A program made the translations under genes and the position numbers. Below, in pieces: positions 11,013 to 40,854 of a stretch of 64,000 nucleotides of DNA. Numbering within the stretch: the first letter of the stretch is position 1; every line of letters starts with the position of its first letter. The notes beneath the pieces were generated by a model. The model was not told the DNA's origin and did not search any database. It was given only the letters and a program-made list of their open reading frames with translations. This stretch comes from Hymenolepis diminuta (lineage: Eukaryota > Platyhelminthes > Cestoda > Cyclophyllidea > Hymenolepididae): assembly GCA_900708905.1 (NCBI GenBank), contig CAADRB010000016.1, forward strand, positions 1,369,000 to 1,432,999, given 5' to 3'.

Positions 11013-14000
11013 GGTCGCAGAGAATGCATTCGATAAAATTTTCCATATTACATATATTCTTAGCCCATCATCTTCCCTCTCCTTCCTCTGTTAGGTTAAT
11101 GTGCGCAAATGTGGGTTTTGTATAATTCTACCGCTAATGATAATAATAGGTTGGTGTATAATGGTAATATTTCTTGTTGCTTTTATTCTTTTACGTATTC
11201 TTTATAGATTTCTGTTTTTACCGGTTATTTATTGCCTCGCTGTTAAAATGGAGTAGAGATTTATTTAGTGTGGGAGACAAAGTTAAGGTACGATCGTTTC
11301 ACTATTATTTACCTAATAGGCATATGATAATGGTACTCAGTTAATTTCCTGATGATTGATGTCATCGGTTTAATGTTTAACTGCGGGATGAGTATATGCG
11401 TCTGCTCGACACCCATCGATATACCCTCTTTTGTAATGGTCAGGAGGGTTGCGGTATCGCGCTATTTTTTCCGAAGGTAATCTTTGGTTAAAGCTATTTC
11501 GATGGATTGATGAAATTTTCATTTATCTACCGAAGGTCAGCTTTAAAGGTGTCAAGTATCTAAAAGCTTGTATTCAACAAGCAGTTAAGCCAAGTCAGTG
11601 GCCACAAGATCGGTGCACGTCTAGCGGCTTTGATGGTCAATCAGTAAATAGTAGAGTGACTGAATGTGGGTTTTTCGTAAGACTGACTCCAAGTTATCGT
11701 ACCTCCGCCCAAGTTAATTGCTCTAAGCACTTGAGAACTTGTATGGGCGTCTTATTCCGCTTGGTATTATAGCACGCGGTAGATGAGTGATTTGTTTAAT
11801 TCTCTGATTTAGGTGTCTGTACTTGGAGTAACGTCGTTTTGAATCAGCATTTATTAGTTAGATGCCAGCATTTATCGGGAGTTTGTTTTTGGTCGGTTCT
11901 CGGCTCCTTGTTTGGTTAAACAAATTCGTTTCCTTCGGTCTTAGCCTTCTATTTTCCCTCGAATTTACTGAAGATTTAACCATCCTTAACAAGACGGTAG
12001 GGTCTGATTCTGATGTAGGAATTAAGTCTTAGAGGCGGGACTTTTACATATTTACGAAAATTGAGTTTTTTATTGGGTCCAAACTATTTAAACGGCTGTA
12101 AGAGGGAAGTGATAATTTAGAAATTTGTACTTTATCCACATCGTGATTCTAGTTATTTTGATTGTGAAGGGTTTGCACCATAGAATGCAAAATCGCTCTA
12201 CGGTTAAAAAGACACCTTTCGTAATGATATGCGGAAAGAATGCTATCTGATGCAACTCAAACAGGTAAATGTAGACTAGAAGTAAATTAAGTCAGCTAAC
12301 TCAGCTCTACTACTTCAAGACCGTGTGAGATGCTTAATATCACGGGAGATTAGATTGTTTTTTTAACTTTTGAAAGAAAAAAAATCAATTGAAGTGGCAA
12401 GATTGACCATCATAATTACATAAACACAGAGAATTTGAGTAGCAATTGGATCAGCAATTCAGGTGACGCTTCAAGATATTCGAATTTTTTCACGTGAATT
12501 ACCCATTAAGTAGATATTGTTCACCACTAATTAAGTAATGTTAGACTCATTCATATCCTGACTTAACTCAACATTTTTACGATCCCTTTCATTTTATTAT
12601 TTATTTAACTTACTGTTTACCAATTTCGTTCGCTTTCCCAATAATGAAAAATGCAAAATATTCTTTTCTCTTGCTGAGTTATATTAATAAATCCCTTATA
12701 TAAATAATACACTTCGGTCACTGAGATGCCACCCCAGTCAGTTGACTAAACGTCTAAGGCAGTCAGTACCATATTAAAAATACCTTAGTTTCGCTAAATG
12801 CTCTTGGTTCTTGGAAGAAGAGATGACATGACTGAATTCTACATAATTTACTGTTTTTAATTATGAGGGTATCTAAGGCGCATGAACAGTAAAATTGTAC
12901 GTTAAGTGGTGAAGAAGGCCAATTAGAGAAGGATACTAAAGTCATACCATCAAAGGAGTTTTAATTCCGGATTCATCGGATTATCTGCATTTTAATAAAT
13001 GCACTTTTGTCATATTTTAATTTTCCAAAGTTCAAACTTCAAGAATTTATGCAACGTTTCTGGGATTTTCCGGGTTCATTAATTCATTTTATTTATTTCT
13101 GATTGTCAAGCCGCGGTTAATATAGAACAACGCACTAGATTTGTCTATAGATGTTTAATTCAAAGTATGATGAATTTGATAGTTGAATAATCATCCGATC
13201 TTATATTAAATGGGTCAATTTCTGCACTGGTATTAACTTGTCATAGTTAACACCACAATTGTATACATACATATATATGTATAGTGATTTTCTGGTTGTT
13301 TATGGAGTCGGTGTTGTTCAAATCAGTCTTCCAACAACCTTGAAGAACCAATACTATGAGAAAGGTAGTCTTAGGATTGCGCTACTTGCGAACCATGTTA
13401 TGTGAAGAGCTGGATCGGTGAATTCCTCTGGGCAATCCCGCAGCCATGCTTCAGTGACAAAGACTTTGCCTTTGGGCTCTTATGGAAAGTCTCTCCAGTT
13501 TCTATATTCTAAAACTTCTTTTGAATCATTGGATTCTATGGAGAAGTATTAAGGAGGTTTAAATAGATCAACAAGGAATTCTTTAGTTTGACCGGTCTGT
13601 TATAATAAATTCTGTCAGCAATATCGATCTCTGCCTTTAATAGCATAAATTCTAGTAAAATTAGTGAAATTCAAGGTTGTCAGCTTTGTATGTGAATATT
13701 CGCAGGAGAGAAAGCAATGCTCTTGCACTATCAACAAAGTTACTTTTCTGTAGACACAATGGTCAGTCACAATGATTTCCAGCCCCAAATTTCTGGTTGT
13801 TTTAAGTCTTATTAAAAGTCACATATCAGAATGTCATTCTCAACGTCAATATATTAAATTCAGTGCGAGTTTAGTTAATGAAACTTTTGAACAATCAACA
13901 GCACACTTTCCTCTAATTTGAGAAGAATGGAAGTACAAACCCTGATCCCAGGGATCAAACCTCTGCATCCTTTCCCCAGGTTGTATCCTTATACCTGTTG

Positions 14001-14020
14001 TTATTGCCTCTGCTCTGCTC
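11013..14020. other. Spacer downstream of SAM synthase, no gene seen
   Basis: AT-rich. ORFs at 11449-11772 (plus) and 12763-12945 (minus) show no family, no bias toward coding, and no splice continuation. A short AT dinucleotide-rich palindromic tract lies near 13260-13285. Confidence 0.5.
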
Positions 14021-14026
14021 AGCTCC

Positions 14027-14268
14027 CAATCTAGAAAACTCGGTAATATAGCAACTTAACACAGAAGAAAATAACCCACGGCAAAATACGGGGCACGTCA
14101 TAGTAGACACGCGCGTACTAACGGAACTTAACCCTAATTGGTATCGGCTTAAACATAGTTACACTGTGTCTTTTATCAGTGGGGAGATTAAGAAGAAAGT
14201 CACGTTTTTATTTAGTGAAGTATTGGAACGGAGGTAAATAAATATTATTCTCTTCTGGCACTCCTAAA
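14027..14268 (+). repeat. Dispersed repeat A, copy 1
   Basis: About 240 bp matching 63618-63862 in the same orientation, starting CAATCTAGAAAACTCGGTAA and sharing AACCCACGGCA, GGTATCGGCTTAAACA and GTGTCTTTT blocks. The copies are diverged with small indels. No terminal repeats or coding capacity are seen; class unknown. Confidence 0.8.
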
Positions 14269-17200
14269 ACATTTCTCTGGCGGTAGATTAAATTTGGTCT
14301 GGAACTGCCAAATGTCTTAACGGCCCGAACACTTTGTCACTGAGGAATTGGAAGTAGACTCGTCAGTTAATACGGAGCCACTTGCCAACACGTAGACCAA
14401 CTGAGCATACTCAACAAAAATTCCATGTTGCTCTAGATTGAGATAGTCTTTGTGACAAGGTGGTCGCTTACTCTCACACTTATGTATACTTTATGGTTTT
14501 TAATCCTTCTTTCTCTCTTTCACACTCTTATATACCCTTACGTCCTTTCATTTTATGGTGTCACACCCATAGGATGTTCTTTAATAAATACTTTCTTAGA
14601 TTGCGCCTTCTACGGTTTGATTTAAAGGCTCAACCACCCCTTAATCTTCTCCCTGGACTTTCTTTTAAGCCAAAACTTTGTTATAGAAACCGGAGTAATC
14701 GATCTCCTAATGTTCTTTTCACTATAACTACAAAACGCATTTGTTGAGTCCATACGAGGACTATAAAATTGATAAAATTAACGCAAAATTGATTTCACAT
14801 AAAAACCATCATATGAGTTGACTTCTTATTCATCCTCAATAACTATTAATAGATCACGAGCATGATTTGGCGCGTGAATTAAATTAACTATAGAGGGTCA
14901 GAAAAAAACTACGAACGTATTTGAGGGAAATGTTCAAAGTGTTATAGAGAGATATATTAGGCTACAGTATATTAAATCGGGATAAATGTTTTCTATGAAG
15001 CTCAGTTAGCCCTTTATAATGAAACAACAACTCAGACTCCAGGAAGAATAAGAGAGAAGCAGCAATAATTAATTTGGTGGTGGTTCCACATACCCAGAAA
15101 TCGAAAATTTAGTGGGACCGTCAATAATTATCTCGATGTTAGTTCTTGGTCTTTTTTTCTCATCTGGCGGATGGACATTCGTCTATCATTGCGTTTTGTA
15201 GTCTTTTCTTAAATCAGGAAAAGTAAATACAATTATCATTTATACATATGTTGTTATTGCATGATGACAAGGCATCTAAACTTGGTAAGCAGTTAAATAT
15301 TTCAATAAGAGGTCGGATGGGAGAATAGAAGTTGAGAATGAAGTTATTTTAACTGAATTTTGGGTTTCTTAAGCTGTTCACTGTTTACATGATGGATCTC
15401 ATGTCCTTACAATACAAAGTTAAAATTTCAGGTCTTGAATCCTTGGTTCATGTATGAGTTCATGCCCACAATGTTTATTTTATAGCATCTCGGCAAATTA
15501 TACTCTTATAACCAAGACCAGCTGGTTCATACCAGTTAAACTGTTTTATAACATAGCAGAACTCATCAGAGTCCGATCTATATTATTCACCTCAACCTTA
15601 CCTCAAGCGATTTCTTCCCATCACTTACAGTGGGTAAAGTCAACTTTTTGTCATCTTCCCAACGAAAGCTGTGATCGGCCATTCTAAAGAGATCACATGA
15701 GTTTATTTAAATCCCTTTTCTGACCAAATCATAACGAAGTATTTCATTTTTGATTCCCAAGTGATGCCATGTTTAAACAGCTGTTGATGTACATAGACCT
15801 CACACGTCCATACCTGACAAGGGCACATACATTTTGTGATATAAATAAACTATAACCTTCTTTTTTTCTCGGTTCTTCAATCACTGAATCTACGTCGATT
15901 AGTCTTTGGCCTTAGTTATACCTTGAGAGAAGTTTAGGTTATCAGTATGTCACACATTAAGTCGAAAATGTGCTTTTCATAGTTGTATGGGTCGATTTAT
16001 GAAAAAACGAGGTTGAAAATTCAGTAACTTAATTTATAATTGAAACCTCTCCCCCCTCCCCTCATAGTTAGGCACATGTTTAGTTTTGTATAATTTGTAA
16101 CAATGAAGGGCTGTTTCATTGATAAATTATTAGAGTAAAGGACTTAGATGTCTCTTTTATGTTTAAGCAGGTGATATTTATCTCTGCTAATGTATCTTTC
16201 ATATGGTTAAATAATACGCAATTATATCATCCAAATTTCACCTTCATTCCCATTCCGTACCCATTTAGTACCCCCAGAAAGTCACCTTTAGCAAATATTT
16301 GTGTGTACACAGTTAGATTTAACTGTTTTGGTGGATAAGATTTCAATAGCATTTCGATTTACCTTTGGGGAGAGGCATGCTCATTCTCGTAAGAAGTCGA
16401 ATATCTGGAAAGTTATGGTAATTCCAATATATGTTCGTCAAATCTGACTGGGGTAATGAACAAATAGAAACTTTAAAATTCAGTGGCTGAATTCCCCACT
16501 CTTCCCCTCAGATTTGGTACCTTAAGACTATGCATCTGTTTGCTAATTTTGAAATAAAGGTACCAGATCCAATGATAGGTGGAGCAGTTTTTAATTTCTT
16601 TAACTCAAATTTGTACTGAGAGCAATAGGATACTAAAACTGGGGTATTTGATGGTATCTTTGTGATTCATATGGCCTTTCTTTGCCAACTATTTTTAAAA
16701 TTATTTGTAGGAGGTCGAATCGAATATTTTCATTACATCTAGATATAGTTCATAGGCTTCGTCCCTCATGTATTGGACTATAGACTATTGGATTTCTATG
16801 CTCATGCCTGGAAATACACCGCTGTAATTACTAGCTGACCAGGCAGCCAACCAATCCCCAGGCCTCCAAAGCTATGGATATTGAACTGTCTTTGAGTTAG
16901 GGGACTTCGCCTACCTCACACCTGACCTACTTAATCTGAGTAATTTTAGATAATACAGATAGCCTATTTTTAATACGCGGCAAAGTATCCTTTGTAGGAA
17001 TCTGTTGTGCACACATTGACTCTTAAGTCTGCCCATTCTGAAAATCACACAATAACTCACATAGGGCAAAACCAAACTTTCTGAACGTGTCTTATTTTCG
17101 CCTCTGTGTTACAACTTGGATTGCTCTTTCCTTCCAATTCCTCCTTCTCCTTCCCCCTTTCCCCTCTCATTCACTTTCAACTGTCCAATACATATTTATC

Positions 17201-20200
17201 CAACCTATCTTTATATCCTGTTAACCTTAGGAAGATCATTATTTCTCCAAGGGGATTTGTCGAACTTATGAAGTAGCTTTACAGACGGAATTAAAGCTAC
17301 TTTAAACTACTCTCCGTACTTTAAATTTTCCCTTAATTATAGTTATTACCCCTGTTATGCACATTTTTGGACCTGTCAATCATAAGAATGCACCTAACTA
17401 AGAGGAATTGTAGAATTGTTTGAATAAAAGTGAATTGGAAGCGAATAAGAACTAGAGGATCAAAAGAGTCCCGTTTCATTAACATTTTGGATTCATTAGT
17501 TTGTTGTTAATATCGTGATAGCAAAACACAATGTTCTAAACTTCAATAATTGAATTCTAGACTCCTGACAAGAATTCTGAGTTAAAAGGCAGTAAATTGC
17601 AATCAGAAAGACGATCTACATTTGAAATCTTTCGACTTTCATTCAACCTGGAATGACTTGTATTCAGAGTAGTAACCAAATTGGAGTTTTTCAGTCATAG
17701 ATGCTCCAAAGTTTATATCTCCTTTCCCCGAGTACTATTGAATATAGATTCATGCAGTTATATAAATAATTAATTTATTTCCCTAGGTAGATGCCGAAAC
17801 TATTATTTATATTTTACAATGAATAAAAATCTACGTCAGCAGAAGCACAATGATTGGAAGAGAGCTTGCGTTTGAAAATGTATTCAGTTCTAATCTGTCA
17901 GAATTTGAATTGAGGAGCTGTTCATACCCTTCTTTCAAGCTCACTCTTAGTTAACTGGGTAGTTTTTACTTGCATCATTCGAGTTTCATATATCCATCTG
18001 AGTTCACCTTGCTATTAGTAAGTTAGCTCAAACTAATTAACATTTCTCCGAGATTTATTGAATAAGATGTCCTTTACAAATGAGTTAGCAGTATTTCTCT
18101 CCTTAATTCTAGTTACGCATTAAAATATTCTCTTAACTGTTGGAAAAGGTGTACACTCTGGATTATTTCTGCCTAAAAGCCCTAGAAACAATTACAGGCG
18201 ATTCAATTAGGAGGAGATATTGATAGATGGATCTCGATCTCTAATATATGGTACAGATGGCAAAAATGCTTTTACTCAAATAAATTAAAGCATTCTTACA
18301 TTTAAATAATTAAAAGCTGACAGTTAAATCTCTGCCTTTCATATCAATCACCTAAGGTATGATCATAAAACAGCAGTTTCTATTCTGGTTTGTAATGTCC
18401 TTAATCCTGGCGGTATTAACTCGGATCTGCGAATTTGTTCCTGAATTTACCATTACAAATTTATTTCAGTACTAATGTATTATATTTTAAAAATGCCAAG
18501 TAAAGACTGATCTTCCTATCCCTCGATATTTTCCCCTTCAGCCAATCTCCTGGCCACCACTGTAAGTAAATGCGAGTAATATTTTAAGCCGATCAAAACA
18601 CAAAGATTTTCCGAAGAAAAGTGTCAAGATACAACAATTGGAAAATACATGGATAGAATAGTGATGTTAAAAATTAAAGAAAATCCAAAAAAACCATTTT
18701 GAAAGAAATGGATTAAAATAATTAATAGGTCTCCAACTCAGTCTCATTTTAGAGGTGAGGTGGTCAATCACGTGGATACAATTTTATTGAGAAACTATGT
18801 CTTATTAATAGCCTAATATAAAATCCTGACGTCATCAATAAATTAATAGAATTTTAAGAATGTACATTAAATAGTATGTAACGGAATTATGGGGTTAACT
18901 ATTACATTTGTAAATAAGAACACTGTATCGATTCCAAAACCAATCATTGTATAGCAACATGTGCATAGGATATATTAGCATGAGATGAGAATATCACAAA
19001 TAAACGCCTAAATTAAATTGTACTTACAACTCTAAGTGATCATTGTCTGTCATAAACCAATTAACTTCCCAAAGTAACCTACGAAAGCAAAACCCATTAA
19101 TAGCACGGGATTATCGTAATGGTAGGCCTTACTCCAAAAGTATGCATACTCCATATGTTCACTCCTGAACTTTCAGCTGGGTTTTCCATTGCCTTGTAAC
19201 TATTAGAATTGCCTTTGACGTTTAAGTGCTTGCCAAGCCCTGACTTCTACCCCCTCTATTACCCCCTACTCCAACCGGCCAACTCCCTCAAATGGCTCCA
19301 CTGTATCTCCAGTTTCTCCTCCTACTTCTGCTTTCGTTGACCTCTCATACTTCTCATTTAAGTGCTATTTTTGCTATATCTATTACCTTTTTAATATTCG
19401 TAGTTCTCCGCTTGGCGATAGGTGATTACAATACTACTGAGTGACCCAACTCATCACGTGACTTTCTTCAGTCCTCGTGTCTATCTATAATGTGTTACCC
19501 GTACGGTCTCAGGATGTTTATCAGCCGTCTTATTGGCCACACAGTTAGTACATTCTAATCCTTATGTAAGGATACACATTAGTATGTGATCCATACGTAA
19601 GTTAAGATACTTCTGTCGATTTCTGGTCAAAATAATGACCTGAATTTAATCTTATCTTGCTGTAGTTAGTGACCCTCTAGTCCAATACCCCAACAATATC
19701 AGCTGATTTTTGTTGACCCCAGCAGATTAATCTAAATATTTTCATCCCATGGCCCAATGTCACTCACTTATAATAAAAATGATTTAATATTTCTTGCATC
19801 AGCTCCCAACACTTTCTCTCAATCTCTAAGCTGATACTATCGGTTAACACACTTACGTATATCGGGTTTGTTTCGCCCATCGTTTAACCATACCTTTTAT
19901 TTACAGGTTTCAAAGTATTAGGAACGCGAAATATGCAGTTTTTCATAAATTTAAAATTCATAAATTAACAATAATTAATAGAAATAAAACTAGGGAGATA
20001 TGTGAATTTCTGAATTAGATTGGTCCGAAGGGTTTTAGTACATATGTGTTTTAGAGTACAGCACGTTTGTTAAGAAAACATGAAAAATATCACCAAGGAT
20101 TAGATTAATAACTTCTGTTTTGGTTCCTTATTATTGTTGGAGAATGTGCTTATAATAAAAATGAATAAAATCCCAGGAAATCAACGAGTTAAATCAAAGA

Positions 20201-23200
20201 TAAGTAATAGATAATTAGAGAAAATTGTGAAGTTATTTGGGAAAAGGAAGCCGTAAAACAAGGACAGCAATAGAGATACGAAAACCAAACAATATCGTTA
20301 AATATTCATAAAGCCATACGAGCAATGGACATTTTTGCCCTCTTATTAATATTGTCACCTCTCGAGGGAATCCGCGTGTACTTAATACATTATGACAAAA
20401 CAATTTGACGAAATGGTTTGAATATAGGAAAAGAACATACATGGAATAATTTTCTTTCTCGGAGTTTAGATCTTTCCTTTCAAATCTGATGATATCCTAG
20501 CTTTCGTTCCTATCTTGGGGAGACGTACAGCATATAAGGCTCAAGGTTTCTACTTCTGACAGGGATATTCACAATGTTAAGCTGCAACTGGAAAGTCTGG
20601 AATGGCCCAATACCCAACCTAGAGAGGCTTAACTACCTCTGTGCAAAGCTAGAAGTCGAAAGAACGCTCAAATGCGACTTTTGTGGTAGATACAAGAATG
20701 GATTATGGTTTGGGAATTTATTTTACACAGTTGAAGGATTCCCCAAAAATTGTTTGGTGTTTTGAGTATTACTAATATAATTCGATTTGATAGAAGAATC
20801 ACGTTTGCATTTTTGTGGTTACTTAAACTGTTTTCAAGCGTTTCAGTTGGGGAATACTGATTAGCGATGTGTGCTGGCCTTTTCACGATAACTCAGGCCT
20901 TTTCACCTGCAAAATCTAACGTCATGACGATTGCAACAAAAGTTGTTAATCTTAGGTCCAATCAGTCAACCCAGATTGAGATCCGCCAATGAGTCCAGTT
21001 TAAAAGAGGGACTAAAATATAAACGTTGAAGGAGTCATCGTTAATTTGATGAGCAGGCTGGATGATTAAACCTATTGGGAAAATGGTCATTACTTAATTT
21101 ATCTGTAGTCTTTCATTTCACAAATAGGTGCTTTTATTGCCAATAATGAAACAGGAGTGTCCCCAAATTGACTACACGTTGTTATTATGACGGTAATAGA
21201 TTAAAGTAAAACAGTTTCTATTGGTTTTTAAAAACAACTTATTTTAATAACTTAACATTTCACTGAATTTGTGCAGACAGTGTGAACCAGAATAGTCTCT
21301 GTAGACCACTCATACAAGATAGGTGGTATAAGTAAATGCTTCCAATATCTTTGCTCCAATCTTGTTCGAAAGCACGTGCGATTTTCGAGTCGGATCCTTA
21401 CTCTTTATGGTGTTTTTTTTGTAAGCATCATACCAAATTTACCTAAAATAACCTAACTGCACCAAATAACCCTTTCACCTCAGTAATAATTTGACTGTCT
21501 GATCCAATTGTTGTACAATCTGTCTGATTACGCTTGAGTTAGATCAAAAACTTCAAGAACAGATCTGATATCGTTCAGATTAATATTGTGAGATCGGAAT
21601 GGGACAAAATCGATTAGACCGAAGTTACCGCCTATTCCATAACGTCTTTATGATGAAATGAATTATTAGATGTGTCAGCCGAAATGATATTGCATGTAGG
21701 AAAAGTTCGAATTTAGAGACAGGATTAAAAATCTACTAAAACCATTAATCGTGTTCATCAGTGATCTAATCTGTTATTATCTGTATCCACGGTGGTCATA
21801 GTAAATCAACAACTGTATCCTTCAATGATGCTTGCAAATTTCCAAAATTCTAACGGAAATGGCAATAAATAACGAACTATAGGTCATTTAAATGTATGAA
21901 ATTCTAAATGAAAATTAAGCAGAATATATAGTATGCGCACTAAAACAAATATGCTCCCAGTTAGAAAGAAGCTGCTTATAATTTTCTTATATTGGTTAAT
22001 AAAGAATCATGTATTCAAAAAATGAAGCAATTTAGAATGATTTAAGAACCAAAACATGCTACCTTCCCTTATATAAGTAGCATTTCGTTCTCCGATTGTG
22101 TGACTACTTGAGCTCATTTTCATTCATAAGACGAAATAAGACTTTCTAAATCTAGCAAATGAACAATCTCGACAATTTATTTCAAACAATCCGTGAATTT
22201 TATCCAATTCACACCACTCCACTGGTGTTTTGAGGAGATGGGATTGTTGAATTGTATTGCAAATTTACTGGACTTTGTAAGGCATACAAGAAGACTACTA
22301 CTTTTCTTCGAAATCAGAAGTTTCTGCTTTATTTTCGGATCACAAGTATGTTTGCATAGCAGCTGAAAGAACGAGACGGAGGGAGAAAGAGAAGTGAAAT
22401 AATGAAAGAAAATGAAATAGGCATCAGTGCAGATTCATATATATATCTGACATAGCTGACAACCCATATCGATCGTTAGTCTGATAGGTGACCAATAAAA
22501 ATTCATCATATGTGGATTTGTAGGATCTCAACAAGGTCTTCGTCATTCTTCATTCCGTCTCAGATAATAATCAGTGTTTTCGATATTGTTTATCAGTGCA
22601 TAACCCTATTTTGACATTTTTACCAGCCATTTGAAACTGCAAGACGTTGAACTTCAGAAAGAATCCCTCCTATATGCTGGGTGAAATCAGTAATCTAGTT
22701 GATCTTTCGTCATAATTACTGCAGCATTTTAGATCATAGATATTATTATATCTACAACAATAGATATTAATATATAACGCAATTAAGCACAGTTACTCAT
22801 TTATGTACCTACAACTGTCAATTAATATTGAGTCGCCATGATCACATTTTATACGAACTAAGATTAATCAATTGGACCCTAGGGTTTTAAATCATAATTG
22901 GGTTTGTACACTCTCTTCTCCTTGCCCTGGTTAGCCATCCTTTCTCATATTTCTTTTTTTTCTTTTGAGTGATTTTGACTTGATGACAAATAAACGGTGC
23001 GTCTTCTCACAACTTCAGATAATGCAATATTTGGGAGAAATGGGTGTCTTAAAAAAGAAGATTGTAGTAAAAAATTAGAGTTTCTTATTCTTACAAAACA
23101 TTAAATTATTTTGTCTAATTTCTACAAGAATGAACCCAAGGTCACATTTTTACATATTTCAGAAAACCAAGGTGAACGTTAGAATTGGGAAATTTAATTA

Positions 23201-23513
23201 TCTTCTTTTTCAATTATTCTATCAGATTTATAAAACTCTTCTGAACTTTATGATAGCCCTGTATAAAGCTGTTGATAATATTAAAGTACCAGAGTACTTA
23301 TCTCAGGTTTACTGCATGAGGATGCCTAAATAAGAGACCTTGTTCTAAAGATTAACAAAATGAGGAGACAGGATTTTGATTTATTTATGGCAAACTGATA
23401 GACTTCGACATTCCTTAAGTCACCCTGATTGCAATTTGTTATTATTGAATTAGATCTTTTACACAATGCGAACCAGAATAAAAGATATTATCCCAAGGGG
23501 GATAATATCCCCC
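14269..23513. other. Long spacer, no gene seen
   Basis: About 9 kb without a convincing coding exon on either strand. ORFs such as 14460-14747, 15454-15687, 20233-20442 and 20574-20765 are short, unrelated to known families and lack splice-consistent neighbours. No rRNA or convincing tRNA was recognised by eye. Confidence 0.5.
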
Positions 23514-23523
23514 NNNNNNNNNN
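23514..23523. other. Assembly gap (10 N)
   Basis: Ten N bases flanked by CCCCC on the left and AGGGGGGG on the right, with a GATAATATCCC-type motif repeated just upstream. A round gap of 10 usually marks unknown length. Confidence 0.95.
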
Positions 23524-25647
23524 AGGGGGGGTAATGATTACATTCCAATCTAGATCCTCTATTGATCTTTGGTTAACATAAATTCCCTCATGTCACACCT
23601 CTCTTTTTCAGATTATTTTAATTATCATTTTTCAGTGGTATTATTCAAGATGCAACGAAAACGTCACATGCTTTCTTTTGTAATCGACTCTTAGATTTCC
23701 TAAAACAGTGTACCAGTTACAAGTGGTACACTGTTACAGAACAACCCAAACCACCATATCAAAACATGACGCTCGTTTTCGCATTAATAGGTCGATTTAC
23801 ATTATGCGCCATTTGCTGCTGTGATGTAAATAAAGTCGTTCAAATAAAACTGAATTTAAAGAAACGAGAATTAAAAGGCGAAAAATAAAAATCTTACATA
23901 TAAGAATTATTTTGAAAAAAAATGTTATTTTCTTATACGTAATAAATACAAGTATATTTGAGTGAATTTAGTCAACAATCACAATGAAAATGGGATAGTA
24001 ATGAAAAAAAACAATTTTCTTCTTATTAAGGTAATTTAATAGCTGAATTGAGGTAACCTAAGAGAACGCGTCTAAACCGATTGCATTGAAAATGAAAATG
24101 GAAAATTACAATTCGAGTTTATGGTGGGGAGCAAACTTGTGAAATCAGGCAGGATACTCAAAAAAACGAGGTTGTACTTACGTTTGTTTTCTGTCAGTAG
24201 ATTCGATGAAATGTGGTACAATAAGTCGGAAGTACTGGAACTGGGCGAGCGTTACAATTTATAACGATTATTAAACAGTAGGTGAACTAAATTGTTCAAA
24301 TTCTCGCTGGCTAAGTATTAGATATATAAACAAACAGATCGCACGGTTTTCCTCAATAAGAGATTGGTGATATGAAATCGTATCTTTCAAGTATCTTTTT
24401 CTGTCTGATAAAGCGTAATTTGGAGTGGATCTGTGGCGGATGCTACATCAATAAGTCTTTTTGCTACACCTAAGTAATTCTCCTAAGCAGTCGGAATAGC
24501 CTCTAGCAGAATCCTCTATTATCAATTCACTCCCAAATTAGCTATGCTATGTCCAAAGTGGTAAGAACCAGAAGGATGCTGAGTGGAGATGGTTTATTGA
24601 TCACTTCCTTGTTCTAGTGAGTCAAAAACTTAGTCATTAAATACAAAACCACGCTAGGCTGCAGGGATCTTGATTGCTGATTGGTTGAGGAGGTCTCTGC
24701 ACACACGTCCGCGCTTGTTCTCAACGCGACCGGTAACATACCGCACTTCCCAGAAAGTTCCAGCGCACGTGATTCAATCAGCCTTGTTAGCGTTATGTAT
24801 CCCACAGATCTCCTTTTTATTTATGAAATTCGTTGGAGTTGATTAATTGACCGACGGTGAACAGTTGCTAACTGCTAATATGGATAACATATTTTATACT
24901 TCTGCGCACGGTCTTATGCTAGTAATAATAATTATCATTGTTATTACAAGATTTTGCCACTTAGGTGATTGGCTAACACGAAAGAGAGACAAAATCTTTA
25001 AATAAATTCACATTTAATATAATAATGCTCTCAAGAACTTTTCCACTATCTTCTTTTGCTGTAATAGGACTTAGAAATTCTATGCCAGATCCATGATATT
25101 GATAAATGGATACAGTTAACTTAGTTTGCTGTGGATTCAGGTGTGTGACGTATCACAAACCACTGTGAGAAAATAACTCATCAATATATAAACTCCCTAT
25201 CAACCGCGTATTTAATTCTTCCCTATATCTTCCTCATTCTACGTGGTATCTATTTATTATTAAGATCAGTTTTACAAAGAGGTACGATATCATGGGAGTG
25301 ACGATATTTCAGTAAAGTATTTTAGTGGATCTTCTTATCAGATACAAGTAATAAACGATATGTAAAATGAGCACATATAAACATTTTTAGGAGAATTTGC
25401 AACAATTTCACAAGATACCAGTTAGCTAGCAGCAGGTAAAATAGACAATTTATCCTGAACCATAATACTATAAAAACCATAAAAAAACTTGAATCAAAAG
25501 TAATATTTTTTTAATTGTCTACGGTTACAAATTCTTGCACGTGATATTATTTAAGACAGGTTAATTGTAATTCAACCTTGAGATACATTAAGAGAGCTGA
25601 ATTTAGGTTTCACCTTGAGCAGCATTTCTAATTTGTGGTATTAAATA
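23524..25647. other. Spacer upstream of Miro, no gene seen
   Basis: AT-rich sequence with no supportable exon or RNA gene. It should contain the promoter and 5' UTR of the Miro gene starting at 25648. Confidence 0.5.
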
Positions 25648-40576
<14,929 letters not shown>

Positions 40577-40854
40577 CAAGATAAATGCTTGAAGAATCAA
40601 CCGCTTATTGTAAAAAATGAAAAGGAGTAACGATAGATTTTTGTCTCCGGCTTTCAGTACTCTATCATGATGTGTACAGTGACTTTCGCTGCATCACTTC
40701 TCTTGATCAATGACCTAATGACTTCCGACCATGATAGTGTTTATAAAGATGATAAATATTCAGCTCTTCTTGTCTTTAATTTTGGGGTGGCTTCAGGGTT
40801 GGAATACTTGTCTTTAGTCTTTTAGCGAGGATTGAGAGAGGGGAGCGATAGGAG

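Noticed and set aside
11449..11772. 107-codon plus ORF downstream of SAM synthase
   Set aside because: No start context, no family, composition unlike the real exons in this window.
13940..14030. Possible tRNA-like segment on the minus strand (T-arm-like AGGTTTGATCCC)
   Set aside because: Only a weak T-arm and B-box resemblance. No full cloverleaf could be drawn, and the second copy of repeat A lacks it.
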